DNA of 42,338 nt from an uncultured Bryobacteraceae bacterium (GTDB lineage Bacteria; Acidobacteriota; Terriglobia; Bryobacterales; Bryobacteraceae), in NCBI GenBank assembly GCA_937920635.1, contig CAKZUE010000064.1:1-42338 (forward strand), given 5' to 3'. Shown here piece after piece: positions 24,432-32,059 of the stretch (the first letter of the stretch is position 1; each line of letters opens with the position of its first letter). Both the position numbers and the translations under genes were made by a program. The notes under the pieces were generated by a model, which was given only the letters and a program-made list of their open reading frames with translations, was not told where the DNA came from and did no database searches.

Positions 24432-25106
24432 ATGCCACACCACCCGGGAGCGCTCCGCACGCCGGAGCAGTTGGAGAAATATCTCCGCGACGCCCGCGAC
24501 TACTGGTTCCACGTCTACAAGCCGCACGAAGGCGACGTGATCGCCGACATCGGCGCCGGACGCGGCGAGGATGTTTACGCCTTCTCGCTCGCCGTCGGAC
24601 CGCGAGGCCGCGTCTGGGCCATTGAGGCCCACCCGGAGAATTTCCGCCACCTGGTCGAATTCTGCCAGGCCTACAAGCTCGACAACGTCACCTGCCTGAA
24701 CCTCGCCTGCCTCGACCGCCCAGGCCAGCTCCAGGTGGAGACGCTGCCCGTCTGGGAATCGAACTATGTCCGCGAGGGCCCGCCCTCGCCGACGTCGTTC
24801 CCCGTCGAGGCGATTCCTTTCGACGCCATCTGCCGCCGCCACGGCATCGACCGGATCGACTACCTGAAAATGAACATCGAAGGCGCGGAACGCACGGCCT
24901 TGCCCGGCTGCCGCCAGGCCTTGAAGCGCACCCGCTTCTGCACCATCGCCGCCCACGACTTCCGCGCCGACCGCGGCGAGGGAGAACACTTCCGCACCCG
25001 CGCCTTCGTCTGGGATTTCCTCGCCGATCTTGGCTTCACCCTCACCACCCGCGACGACGACCCGCGTTACTACGTCCCCTACCACATCCACGGCCACCGC
25101 CCCTGA
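24432..25106 (+). CDS. FkbM-family methyltransferase
   Basis: The 224-residue cytoplasmic protein has the SAM-binding motif I VIADIGAGRGEDVYAFSLAVG (about 36-56), the acidic end of strand two AIEAHPENF, and the FkbM-specific stretch IDYLKMNIEGAE (about 141-152). The family O-methylates sugars, polyketides or other small molecules; here the nearby glycan cluster suggests a sugar. It is the last gene of the purS-to-FkbM run, 47 bases after the reductase. Copy 2 of the 32-bp element begins right at its stop codon and may act as terminator. Confidence 0.9.
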   Translation: MPHHPGALRTPEQLEKYLRDARDYWFHVYKPHEGDVIADIGAGRGEDVYAFSLAVGPRGRVWAIEAHPENFRHLVEFCQAYKLDNVTCLNLACLDRPGQLQVETLPVWESNYVREGPPSPTSFPVEAIPFDAICRRHGIDRIDYLKMNIEGAERTALPGCRQALKRTRFCTIAAHDFRADRGEGEHFRTRAFVWDFLADLGFTLTTRDDDPRYYVPYHIHGHRP

Positions 25107-25137
25107 AAAAGGGGACAGGAACACAATTCCCCTTTTT
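25106..25137 (+). repeat. 32-bp inverted-arm repeat element, copy 2
   Basis: Identical over all 32 bases to 12229-12260. The first A is also the last base of the FkbM stop codon. With 10-bp arms and a TTTTT end it could terminate the upstream operon. Confidence 0.85.
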
Positions 25138-25539
25138 GCAGTCCCTCTCCTCGGCGAAAACAGGACATCGGCGACAAAGACCATGCAACATTTCCACTCC
25201 ACGCCGCCGCCCGTGCCACACGGGAGCATGAAAACGCCCTGCGCCCGGCATACGTTGGCTGGTTCTCAAAGAAAACAGCGGCCCAAGCGGGCCAGATGCG
25301 CACCAAAGCGAGCGGCCACAGCCGTGATCAGCACCACGACAGCACAGCCCCGCTGCCGGATTCCTTGCCGCGGCAGAATTCCACTGCACCCGCGCTCGAT
25401 CTCGCAGCGTGTCCGTCCAGTCCGGCACGTTCAGATGGGCTCGCTGACCATCACGCTTTTCCTGGAGCCGTCCGGCGCCATGACTACCCTGCCGCCGGGC
25501 AGCCTGCGCCCGCCGGAAGCCAGCCCCCCACCCGCAACA
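25138..25539. other. Spacer between convergent units
   Basis: About 400 bases without a convincing gene between the FkbM gene and the end of the minus-strand glycan cluster. A short minus-strand frame with one hydrophobic stretch (near 25270-25350) is shifted relative to its neighbours and has no ribosome site. Confidence 0.4.
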
Positions 25540-26265
25540 TCACCCGCCCGGCTGAAACGTCCGCCATGGATTCATCCGGAACCGCACCAGCTCGCCGACG
25601 CAGCGGAGCCCCAGCCGCAGCGTCCGCCATCCCCGGATGGTGGAAAGCCCTCCCGCCCGCCGCGAAACCGGGATTTCCGGCCCGGAGGCCAGCGCGCCGG
25701 CCTTCGCCGCCAGCAGCGCCAGCATCACGTTCGGAGCGAACACGTCTTCCGGCACGCTTTCCAGCAACCATTGCAGACACGCGGACCGCATGAGCCGGAA
25801 CGGTATGTTCGGATCGCGCACGCTTACGCCGAAAAGCGCGCGCAGCAGCATCTTGTGAACGCTGCTCAAAGCCAGCCTCAAAGGGTGCGCTCCACGGCCG
25901 GTTCGGAAGCCGATCACGAAGCCCGCCCTGCCGCGCATCTCCCAGATGCCTGGAAACAGCGCCGCTGGCATCTCGCCGTCCGCATCCACCTGGAAAACAT
26001 ACTCAGGCGCAAGCCCCAACGCCAAGCGGTATCCGTTCACCAGCGCCGCCCCGTGCCCTGCATTGGCCTGATGGACGACGATCAGTCGGGACTCGCCGTC
26101 CGCCAGCCGATCCAGGATCCTCCCCGTCCCATCCCGTGATCCGTCGTCCACCACCAGGAGCGCCCCATCGATCTCCGCCAGCCGTGCCAGCCACTCGCGG
26201 CAGACCATTTCGATGCACTCCGCCTCATTGTAGGCCGGCATCACGGCAATGCACCGCCAGTTCAC
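25540..26265 (-). CDS. Family 2 glycosyltransferase
   Basis: The 241-residue protein is a GT-A type glycosyltransferase: CIAVMPAYNEAECI at the N-terminus, LLVVDDGSRDGT (about 36-47), NAGHGAALVNGYRLAL and the metal-binding DAD in FQVDADGEMP (about 90-99). It resembles polyprenol-phosphate mannosyl/glucosyltransferases but has no clear C-terminal membrane helices. The GTG at 26265 overlaps the upstream oxidoreductase stop by 4 bases (GTGA), so the pair is translationally coupled. It probably builds part of a cell-surface glycan or donates lipid-linked sugar to the membrane glycosyltransferase encoded upstream. Confidence 0.92.
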   Translation of the reverse strand: MNWRCIAVMPAYNEAECIEMVCREWLARLAEIDGALLVVDDGSRDGTGRILDRLADGESRLIVVHQANAGHGAALVNGYRLALGLAPEYVFQVDADGEMPAALFPGIWEMRGRAGFVIGFRTGRGAHPLRLALSSVHKMLLRALFGVSVRDPNIPFRLMRSACLQWLLESVPEDVFAPNVMLALLAAKAGALASGPEIPVSRRAGGLSTIRGWRTLRLGLRCVGELVRFRMNPWRTFQPGG

Positions 26266-27551
26266 CGGCTGCCCCCGTTCTCACGCAGCATCGCCCCCGC
26301 CAGCAGCCCCTCGCGCAGCGATTCCGCGATGCCCTGAAAACGCCAGTTCCCATATCGCCCGGCCGTAAAAATGCCCGACTCGTTCAACCTCCCAATCACT
26401 GCCTCCCGCCACTGGCTCCCCGGCGTCGTCCACGTATACGCCGTCTCCACCCAGTTCGCCGAGCTGGCCTCGATCGTCTCCAGAAAACCCCATTCGCACA
26501 GCTCCTGTCCCACGTCCGCGGTGTACTTTGCGGTCTCCGCATCCGATGGCCGCCGGCCCCGTCTGAAGCTGCGCTCCACATAGACACTCACCCGGTCGGC
26601 GGCTTCAACAGGAAGGAAGCGCGCGTCCACATTGGAATAAAACCCCACCCGGTGAAAGCCACTGCGGCTGCGCGGAACATAGATCCAGTGTTGGCTCGGG
26701 CACTTTGGCCCCCGCCGCCCGCCCAGATTCGCCACCAGAACGGCGGTCGAAGGATCCGGCTCCACATCCAGTCCGATGCCTGCCATTCGAGCCACGTCGT
26801 CCAGAGGCACCGTGGCCAGCAGCCATTCGTAGCCCATCACCCGGCCATCAGCGAGTTCCAACCGGCGTCTGTCGGTGTCGATCCGCTTCACCTGCGCCCT
26901 GGTTTCGACCGAGGCGCGCGAACCGAGTGCGTCGACGAATGCATCCAACCCCGCGGCCGGATAGAGAAACGTCCCGTTGTAGCCCCCGCCAACCACAGGG
27001 CCGCCGCCGGCTCCCCGGACGATGTCCTCCATGTTCAGAGGCGTCTTGTAGGTATCCTGGGGCGCGATTGCCGTCCAGAGCCCCGCCGTATACAGCTCGT
27101 GAAATGGCCCGAAAAATATGCGCGTCAGCGTTGGTCCGAAACGCTGCTCGATCCAAGCGGCCATCGTCCGGGGCGTCCCCCTCCTTTCTCGCCTCATCTC
27201 CGCTACGCACTGCGCTGCCAGCTTGGGACCGAGCGCCGCCAGGTGGTATTGCAGCGGGCAAGGCACGAGAGTTCCTTCGCCGGGAAAATAAACGGCTGAT
27301 TTCCGCCTGTAAGACCTCCATTCACCAAACCTGGCCAGAAAACAGTTCAGAATCGTATCGCCGCCGAACACCCAGTGTCCGCCGCCGATTTCGAATCTGT
27401 AGCCTCCGGCGGCTGAAGGAACAACATACGACCGGCAGATGCCGCCCGGCCTCTCCGCCGCCTCCAGTGCAGCCGCCCCCGAGACATGACTTGCCGCCAG
27501 GCCGGTCATCCCTGCACCAATGATCCAGCCTTGCGCCTTCCTCATCATCAT
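26262..27551 (-). CDS. FAD-dependent oxidoreductase, UDP-galactopyranose mutase/PPO-like
   Basis: The 429-residue protein starts with the dinucleotide fold WIIGAGMTGLAAS (about 8-20) followed by ALEAAERPGGICRS, where the Glu binds the FAD ribose. FEIGGGHWVFGGD and a C-terminal GIFTAGRYGNWRFQGIAES (GDxxxx-like flavin segment) match amine-oxidase/protoporphyrinogen-oxidase-like proteins found in polysaccharide clusters. Location between two glycosyltransferase genes favours a sugar-nucleotide or lipid-sugar substrate over porphyrin. The start has three consecutive ATGs; the first is given. It is coupled to the GT2 gene by a 4-base overlap. Confidence 0.88.
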   Translation of the reverse strand: MMMRKAQGWIIGAGMTGLAASHVSGAAALEAAERPGGICRSYVVPSAAGGYRFEIGGGHWVFGGDTILNCFLARFGEWRSYRRKSAVYFPGEGTLVPCPLQYHLAALGPKLAAQCVAEMRRERRGTPRTMAAWIEQRFGPTLTRIFFGPFHELYTAGLWTAIAPQDTYKTPLNMEDIVRGAGGGPVVGGGYNGTFLYPAAGLDAFVDALGSRASVETRAQVKRIDTDRRRLELADGRVMGYEWLLATVPLDDVARMAGIGLDVEPDPSTAVLVANLGGRRGPKCPSQHWIYVPRSRSGFHRVGFYSNVDARFLPVEAADRVSVYVERSFRRGRRPSDAETAKYTADVGQELCEWGFLETIEASSANWVETAYTWTTPGSQWREAVIGRLNESGIFTAGRYGNWRFQGIAESLREGLLAGAMLRENGGSR

Positions 27552-27688
27552 GAGCCTCTCCTGGCCAGTGTGCTCACCGCTGGCCGTCCCTTCACGGCCT
27601 TGTACAGTTCAACGCAGCGAAACCGGTCCGCGGCCTGCAGCTCCCACAGATGCGCCGTGCGGAACAGGACCCCCTCCGCCGCCCCTGA
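27548..27688 (-). other. In-frame 46-codon extension after the membrane glycosyltransferase stop
   Basis: After the TGA at 27689-27691 the same frame stays open for 46 codons (ending just before the oxidoreductase ATG). It reads FRTAHLWELQAADRFRCV then ELYKAVKGRPAV, which looks protein-like. It may be the lost tail of the glycosyltransferase after a point mutation, a readthrough product, or a separate small protein (GGAGGGGG precedes it, but no ATG or GTG sits at the right distance). Confidence 0.3.
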
Positions 27689-29053
27689 TCACTTTCGGAA
27701 GCCCCGCAGAAACGCGGGATCGCTCCAGTCCCACAGCCGGTGCTGGCTCACGCCAATATCGGCCGGCTTGCTGTTCCATTCCACGCAAGGCCAGCACAGC
27801 GCGCCCTGCGCATGCATGAACACGCTCACGGCGAGCGCCGGAACCGCCGCCATCCACGCCCTGCGCCTCAATGCCAGCAGCGGCAGCACATACAACGCCG
27901 ACAAATCGGACATGTATCGCGGACCATAGCTATGGCCGCCGAACCAGTCCTCGTAAAACGCCATCAGGATGTAATGGCCGATGATCACGGCGGCGAGAAA
28001 CAATCCCACCGGCCGGAATCGTACGTCCCTGATCCAGAGGTACACCCCGATAAAAGAAAACAGGATAATCGGCGTATACACCAGCAGGCCTCTCGAAGGG
28101 CTGATCAGATTCCCTGCCAGCGCCTCCCCTATGCGGGGATGCAGCCCGATCGACGCCGAATTCGCGCGCGTCACAAAGAAGAACGGCGCCAGCGCCGTGC
28201 CGTACATCCCGATATTGAGGACAACGAACACGGCTGCCACCGCCACGGCACCCGCCGCGAACCTCGCCACTTGCCGCCTGCCCGCCACCATCCCATAGAC
28301 GCCTGCGCAGCCCAGCCCGACCACATTGGTCGGCCGGATGAAAAACGCCAGCATGAAGATCGCTCCCGCCAGGGCCCAGCGCCCGCTCCATGCCGCCCAC
28401 AATCCCGCCGGCAGCAGCAGCATTGAGAACCCGTGCATCCACAGTGCGCGGCTGCCCGTGGACCACGCCGGCGTGGCAAAGGCGAACACCAGCGCAACAG
28501 CCAGCGCCATCCGCCAGCCAGCCAACCGCGCACCGAACAGAAAAACCACCACCGCCGCCATGGACACGACCGCCGAGGCAGTGATCAGTTCCACGATCCC
28601 CGAGCTGCCTGCAAGATCCCCTTCCAGGAACCTCCTCCGGGGGCCGCCTGCCATCCCGCCCGCCTCCAGTTGCGCTGCCCGGAGCGCTTGCTCCATGGGC
28701 GCGATCAACGGTGTCGCCAGCAATGGCACCGCAATCGGATAGTAGTGGTAGAAGCGTCCCCCGGCGCACTGCTCTCTCCGCTCCACCGGATAGATACGCC
28801 CGCCCCCCGGCAGGACGCACTCGATGGCATACCATTGGTCGCGCTCCAGGGCGTCGGCGTACTCGTTCAGATCCGCATTGCCCTCGTGCACAACACTCAG
28901 CGCCGTGTGTACGGCCCAACGGGAATCGAAAGGCGTCGCATTAGGACTGAGGAGATACACGCCGAACACACCTGAGAACAGGATCGCTGCTGCCAGCCCC
29001 CCTCGTTTCTCGGAAAGATTCAATCCACACCCCGAATCCCGAGGATACACCAC
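27689..29053 (-). CDS. Multi-pass membrane glycosyltransferase-like protein (GT-C fold)
   Basis: The 454-residue inner-membrane protein has about ten hydrophobic segments. An early acidic site DSRWAVHTALSVVHEGNADL (about 43-62) lies in the first outside loop, as in GT-C enzymes that use polyprenol-linked sugars, and the late motif DWFGGHSYGPRYMSDL (near 370) is typical of acidobacterial and planctomycete members annotated as mannosyltransferases or hypothetical. It probably transfers a sugar from a lipid carrier at the periplasmic face. Start is GTG (29053 or the adjacent 29050); no strong ribosome site. It leads the minus-strand glycan cluster. Confidence 0.8.
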   Translation of the reverse strand: MVYPRDSGCGLNLSEKRGGLAAAILFSGVFGVYLLSPNATPFDSRWAVHTALSVVHEGNADLNEYADALERDQWYAIECVLPGGGRIYPVERREQCAGGRFYHYYPIAVPLLATPLIAPMEQALRAAQLEAGGMAGGPRRRFLEGDLAGSSGIVELITASAVVSMAAVVVFLFGARLAGWRMALAVALVFAFATPAWSTGSRALWMHGFSMLLLPAGLWAAWSGRWALAGAIFMLAFFIRPTNVVGLGCAGVYGMVAGRRQVARFAAGAVAVAAVFVVLNIGMYGTALAPFFFVTRANSASIGLHPRIGEALAGNLISPSRGLLVYTPIILFSFIGVYLWIRDVRFRPVGLFLAAVIIGHYILMAFYEDWFGGHSYGPRYMSDLSALYVLPLLALRRRAWMAAVPALAVSVFMHAQGALCWPCVEWNSKPADIGVSQHRLWDWSDPAFLRGFRK

Positions 29054-29075
29054 CCCTCATCCCGCCCACCCACCC

Positions 29076-29105
29076 GAGCCGCGCGGGAGCGCCACAGGCG
29101 CGACC
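29076..29105 (-). repeat. 30-bp GC-rich dispersed repeat, copy 2 (inverted)
   Basis: Reverse complement matches 12791-12820 at 28 of 30 bases. It lies 22 bases upstream of the membrane glycosyltransferase start, where it could affect its leader. Confidence 0.6.
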
Positions 29106-29503
29106 AGGCGGCCCCACCAGCTCCCCAACAACCACCACCGCAGCCCTGACAAACAAGCCGGACGAACTCGCCGGAGCACACGCGGAATCCGCGCCAAGCT
29201 ACCACAGCCACCACCTCGCCGAACACGCCCAAGTCCAATTTTCCCGGCAGACTCACCAGGCCGTGCCTGTTTTCGCGCAAACCGCATGACCATCATTCAA
29301 ACCCCCGTATGGGCAGTCGGGCGCGGGACGTGGGATATTCTTACCCTCCCCTCCGTCTGATGCCTGCTATTGGCTGGACCGGAATGATGTTTCTCGTGTC
29401 GATGACCCGCCTCAGGATCGAGAACCCGCGTTCTGCCGCTACTGCTGCATTTGCGCCTCTTGTCCTGACCCTTTTCGTCCTCGCATCTGACCATCCAGAA
29501 GCT
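29106..29503. other. Gene-free spacer
   Basis: About 400 bases with no recognised gene, separating the glycan cluster from the DoxX gene. Short frames on both strands are low-complexity and lack ribosome sites. Confidence 0.4.
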
Positions 29504-29875
29504 TCAGCGAAGCGAGCCGCGGATGATGATGACGCAGAGAGCAAGCATGAGAAGAGCGGGCACGCACTTTTTCAAAGGATCTCGGATTTTCAGGTGCATC
29601 GCCAGCGCTCCCACCATCAAAACAGCGATGACAAGTGCGGCCGGCAGCACAAGGCCAGGAAGCCATATTCCCGCGATCAGGCACAGAGCGCCTCCCACCT
29701 TGAGTGCGCCAACGACGTAGAGAAACCAGCCCGGAAGCCCATAGGCGGCGAACTCTTCCGGCATCGAACGGGCTTGGCCTCCACGGTAAGCCGTGCTTCG
29801 CTTGAAGCGGAGCAGCCACACATTCAGAAGGCCCAGGGCGACGAGGATCTGAAGGATGGGGATTGCATTGGTCAT
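29504..29875 (-). CDS. DoxX-family membrane protein
   Basis: The 123-residue protein has four hydrophobic helices: PILQILVALGLLNVW near the start, then GWFLYVVGALKVGGALCLI, LVLPAALVIAVLMVGALAM and ALLMLALCVIII. KVGGALCLIAGIW is the typical DoxX signature in helix two. The ATG at 29875 has an aaaggaag site; the frame extends 38 codons upstream but without hydrophobic or conserved character. Family members act in membrane redox stress or as quinol-linked subunits; role here unknown. It is alone on its strand. Confidence 0.85.
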   Translation of the reverse strand: MTNAIPILQILVALGLLNVWLLRFKRSTAYRGGQARSMPEEFAAYGLPGWFLYVVGALKVGGALCLIAGIWLPGLVLPAALVIAVLMVGALAMHLKIRDPLKKCVPALLMLALCVIIIRGSLR

Positions 29876-30355
29876 CCTGTTTTCTTCCTTTCTGCGGGAG
29901 CAGACTCGCCGTATCAAACACACTGTATCACCGTCCTGCTGAGCTGGCGGCTCGGTGTCCCAGAAGTTCAGGAGCATTCCGCACTGCATTCCAGATCACC
30001 GCAACAAATGAGACCCCGTGGCGCTGTACGGAACCCGCTCTCCCGGACGGCTGCTTGCCCGGTGGTCATGCGGCTGGCTCGCCGGCGGCGGGCGGTCTCG
30101 GGCGCCTTCTGTGGTCAGTCTCTTCACACCAGTACCGGTGGTGAGATTCACGCGCCGAGGGTAGTTCGCCTGAAGCAAAATTTCTTCCAGGCTATCCAGC
30201 CGCCTGACGCGATCCCATCGGTTTCGCGACCGCCAGACGCCCAGGCGTTTCGTCCGGCAGTTCTCGCCGCCGACGTGCAAAAACTCTTGACAGAAGCCAC
30301 GGGGGGGGACATTTGATATGGGTTGATAAGACACCCACAAAAAAGGAGATTCGCT
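29876..30355. other. Spacer before the cysteine-rich peptide gene
   Basis: About 480 bases. An exact TTGACA sits at 30287-30292, but the best -10 candidates (TGATAT/GATATG around 30314-30320) are 21 or more bases away, which is too far. A run of eight G is at 30301-30308. On the minus strand near 30130-30250 a frame reads SLEEILLQANYPRRV then NLTTGTGV, weakly like the end of a fumarylacetoacetate hydrolase; too weak to call. Confidence 0.35.
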
Positions 30356-30562
30356 ATGAGCCGCATCATAAACAAGCTTGGCGTTCTTGTTTTGTGCGCG
30401 CTGATCGGCGGTGCCGCAGCCGGACTCCAGGGGTCAGGTTATCTGGGGTGCGCCGAAGGGTGCCGGGGATCGTATTGCTGGGGGGACAACACGGGCACGA
30501 AGGGGTGCATGGAGACCGATTTCGGTTGTGTGCTTTTTTACACCAAGTTGTGCCCGCCATAA
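30356..30562 (+). CDS. Small secreted six-cysteine peptide
   Basis: This 68-residue peptide has a strong aaggag site 7 bases before its ATG. Residues 1-22 form a signal peptide (MSRIINK, hydrophobic core, GGAAA). The mature part of about 46 residues holds six cysteines at 32, 36, 41, 51, 58 and 66, enough for three disulfides, with many glycines and aromatics. No known bacteriocin or toxin family is recognised. It heads a same-strand run with a TonB-C protein, a CxxC thioredoxin/rhodanese protein and a carboxypeptidase-regulatory protein, all exported or membrane-linked. Structural, signalling or antimicrobial roles are all possible. Confidence 0.65.
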   Translation: MSRIINKLGVLVLCALIGGAAAGLQGSGYLGCAEGCRGSYCWGDNTGTKGCMETDFGCVLFYTKLCPP

Positions 30563-30611
30563 CCTATTGATTGAGAGGCATTGCCGGTTTAGTCTTTTCG
30601 GAAGCCGGGAC

Positions 30612-31181
30612 ATGACCGCACGCAGAGCACCGCCCCTGCAACTCTCCGGTGCGTGGCCACGCTGGTTTCACAAAAGCCGGACAGCCCTAGGGTGGGCAGC
30701 GTTCTTTCTGTTCAACCTCTACGGCCAGCCACCAGCCGGCCCGCCAAGGCAGACGCTTTCGGACAAATACGGCCGAGTCCGGGACGTTCTTCGGGGCAGC
30801 CCCGGGCGGCTCCGCATGAACACCACCTACGCCCCTCTGCCTGCGTACCCGGAACCGCTGCAAAAATCAGGCCGCCAGGGACTGGTGGTCATCGAGCTCG
30901 TCGTTGGCCCGGACGGGAGGATGAAGGAGCACCTGATCCACGAGTCCTTCGACCCCCTCGCCGCCAATAGCGTCGTCGAAACCTTGAAGACTTGGCGCTT
31001 CCACTCGATTGAAGAGATGAAGAGGAATGGCGTCATGGAAGATTGCGAGAACTGCGTCCGTATCAGCCGCCTCGCCTTCCGGTTTGAAATCCGCAACGGC
31101 AAGGCTGAGGTCGTGGACCTGGCGGATGAAGAAAACCGCAGGTTGAACCTCCCGAATATTTTCGAAAAGAAACAGCGCTGA
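30612..31181 (+). CDS. TonB C-terminal domain protein
   Basis: The 189-residue protein starts at the ATG at 30612 behind ggaag. One hydrophobic segment (about 30-42) anchors or exports it. The C-terminal half is a TonB_C domain: APLPAYPEPLQKSGRQGLVV then IELVVGPDGRMKEHLI, ending in SVVETLKTWRFHS. Unlike classical TonB it lacks a long Pro-Lys spacer. After the domain an extra region with two cysteines (MEDCENC) follows. Such short TonB-C proteins are frequent in Acidobacteriota and need not energise transport. The gene lies 49 bases after the cysteine-rich peptide gene. Confidence 0.8.
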   Translation: MTARRAPPLQLSGAWPRWFHKSRTALGWAAFFLFNLYGQPPAGPPRQTLSDKYGRVRDVLRGSPGRLRMNTTYAPLPAYPEPLQKSGRQGLVVIELVVGPDGRMKEHLIHESFDPLAANSVVETLKTWRFHSIEEMKRNGVMEDCENCVRISRLAFRFEIRNGKAEVVDLADEENRRLNLPNIFEKKQR

Positions 31182-31204
31182 CGCAGCGGAATACGGGAGG
31201 CATC

Positions 31205-32047
31205 ATGCCGTCAACCGGCGTTCACAAATGGTTGCTTCTTGCGGGACTATCCACCGCGGCCGGCTTGATTGGCTGGTTGGGTGGACGCCTGTGGCAGACA
31301 GCCTGGCAGAGAGCACAACCGCCGGAGCCCCCGATTTCATCTCTTCCGCTCATGCGCGTCCACACATTCCTCTTTCGCCCCGCTTCCGTGGGAATCCAGG
31401 CGCAACGGTCGTTGGTTCTTATCCTCAAACCCTCCTGCCAGTTTTGTGTGCAAAGCGCGAGTTTCCACCGTGACCTGTTGCGAGCGGCACAGCAGCATCG
31501 ATTCCAGAGGGTTCTGGTGTTCCCAGACGCGGACGGCGAGTCCCGCTCATACCCGGCCAGGCACTCGTTATCTGCCGATACGTTGAAGACTTACCGTGAC
31601 TTGTTACGGCGTCCGGCCGGCGTTCCGGCAGTCGTCTTCTTAGATTCACGGTCGGCCATTGACTCCTTCTGGTATGGCGCCCTTTCCCCGGAGGAGGCGC
31701 GAGAAGTGCTGGCGGCAGTTCAGAACCGTCGTCCACCAGCCCGCCGGCGGCGGCTTCCGTCCGGCGAACTGCTGCTTTCCTCCGATCAGGTGCGGACCCT
31801 GTCCAGAGACGATCCTGCCATCCGCGTCATCAGCCTGGAAGAACGTTCCGCCTTTGCAGCCGATCGCTGGCCTGGTGCAACGCTCATTCCATTGCCGGAA
31901 TTGGAGATGCGGATTTTCAGCGAGATGCAAGTCAAGGCGAAGGTGATTCTGGATTGCAGTCCGTTGGATGACTGGACCTGCGAACTAACCCTTCGGAAGT
32001 TGCAACGGCGAGGAATTAGAATCTTTGCTGCCGATTTGAGTCTCTGA
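31205..32047 (+). CDS. Membrane-anchored thioredoxin-like protein with rhodanese-like C-terminus
   Basis: The 280-residue protein has an N-terminal membrane helix (about 9-28) and then a thioredoxin-like domain with the redox pair in PSCQFC (Cys78, Cys81). A second domain (about 190-280) resembles rhodanese: DPAIRVISLEERSAFAADRWPGATLIPLPELEM, with VILDCSPLDDW placing Cys251 where the rhodanese cysteine is expected; Cys259 is nearby. It probably works in the periplasm on protein thiols. A gggagg site precedes the ATG, 23 bases after the TonB-C gene. Its neighbour, a six-cysteine peptide, is an attractive substrate, but that is inference. Confidence 0.72.
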   Translation: MPSTGVHKWLLLAGLSTAAGLIGWLGGRLWQTAWQRAQPPEPPISSLPLMRVHTFLFRPASVGIQAQRSLVLILKPSCQFCVQSASFHRDLLRAAQQHRFQRVLVFPDADGESRSYPARHSLSADTLKTYRDLLRRPAGVPAVVFLDSRSAIDSFWYGALSPEEAREVLAAVQNRRPPARRRRLPSGELLLSSDQVRTLSRDDPAIRVISLEERSAFAADRWPGATLIPLPELEMRIFSEMQVKAKVILDCSPLDDWTCELTLRKLQRRGIRIFAADLSL

Positions 32048-32059
32048 TAGCTGCCTGAT

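Noticed and set aside
29996-30340. Minus-strand frame resembling the end of a fumarylacetoacetate hydrolase
   Set aside because: Only about 20 residues look similar by eye and the surrounding sequence does not fit; no ribosome site.
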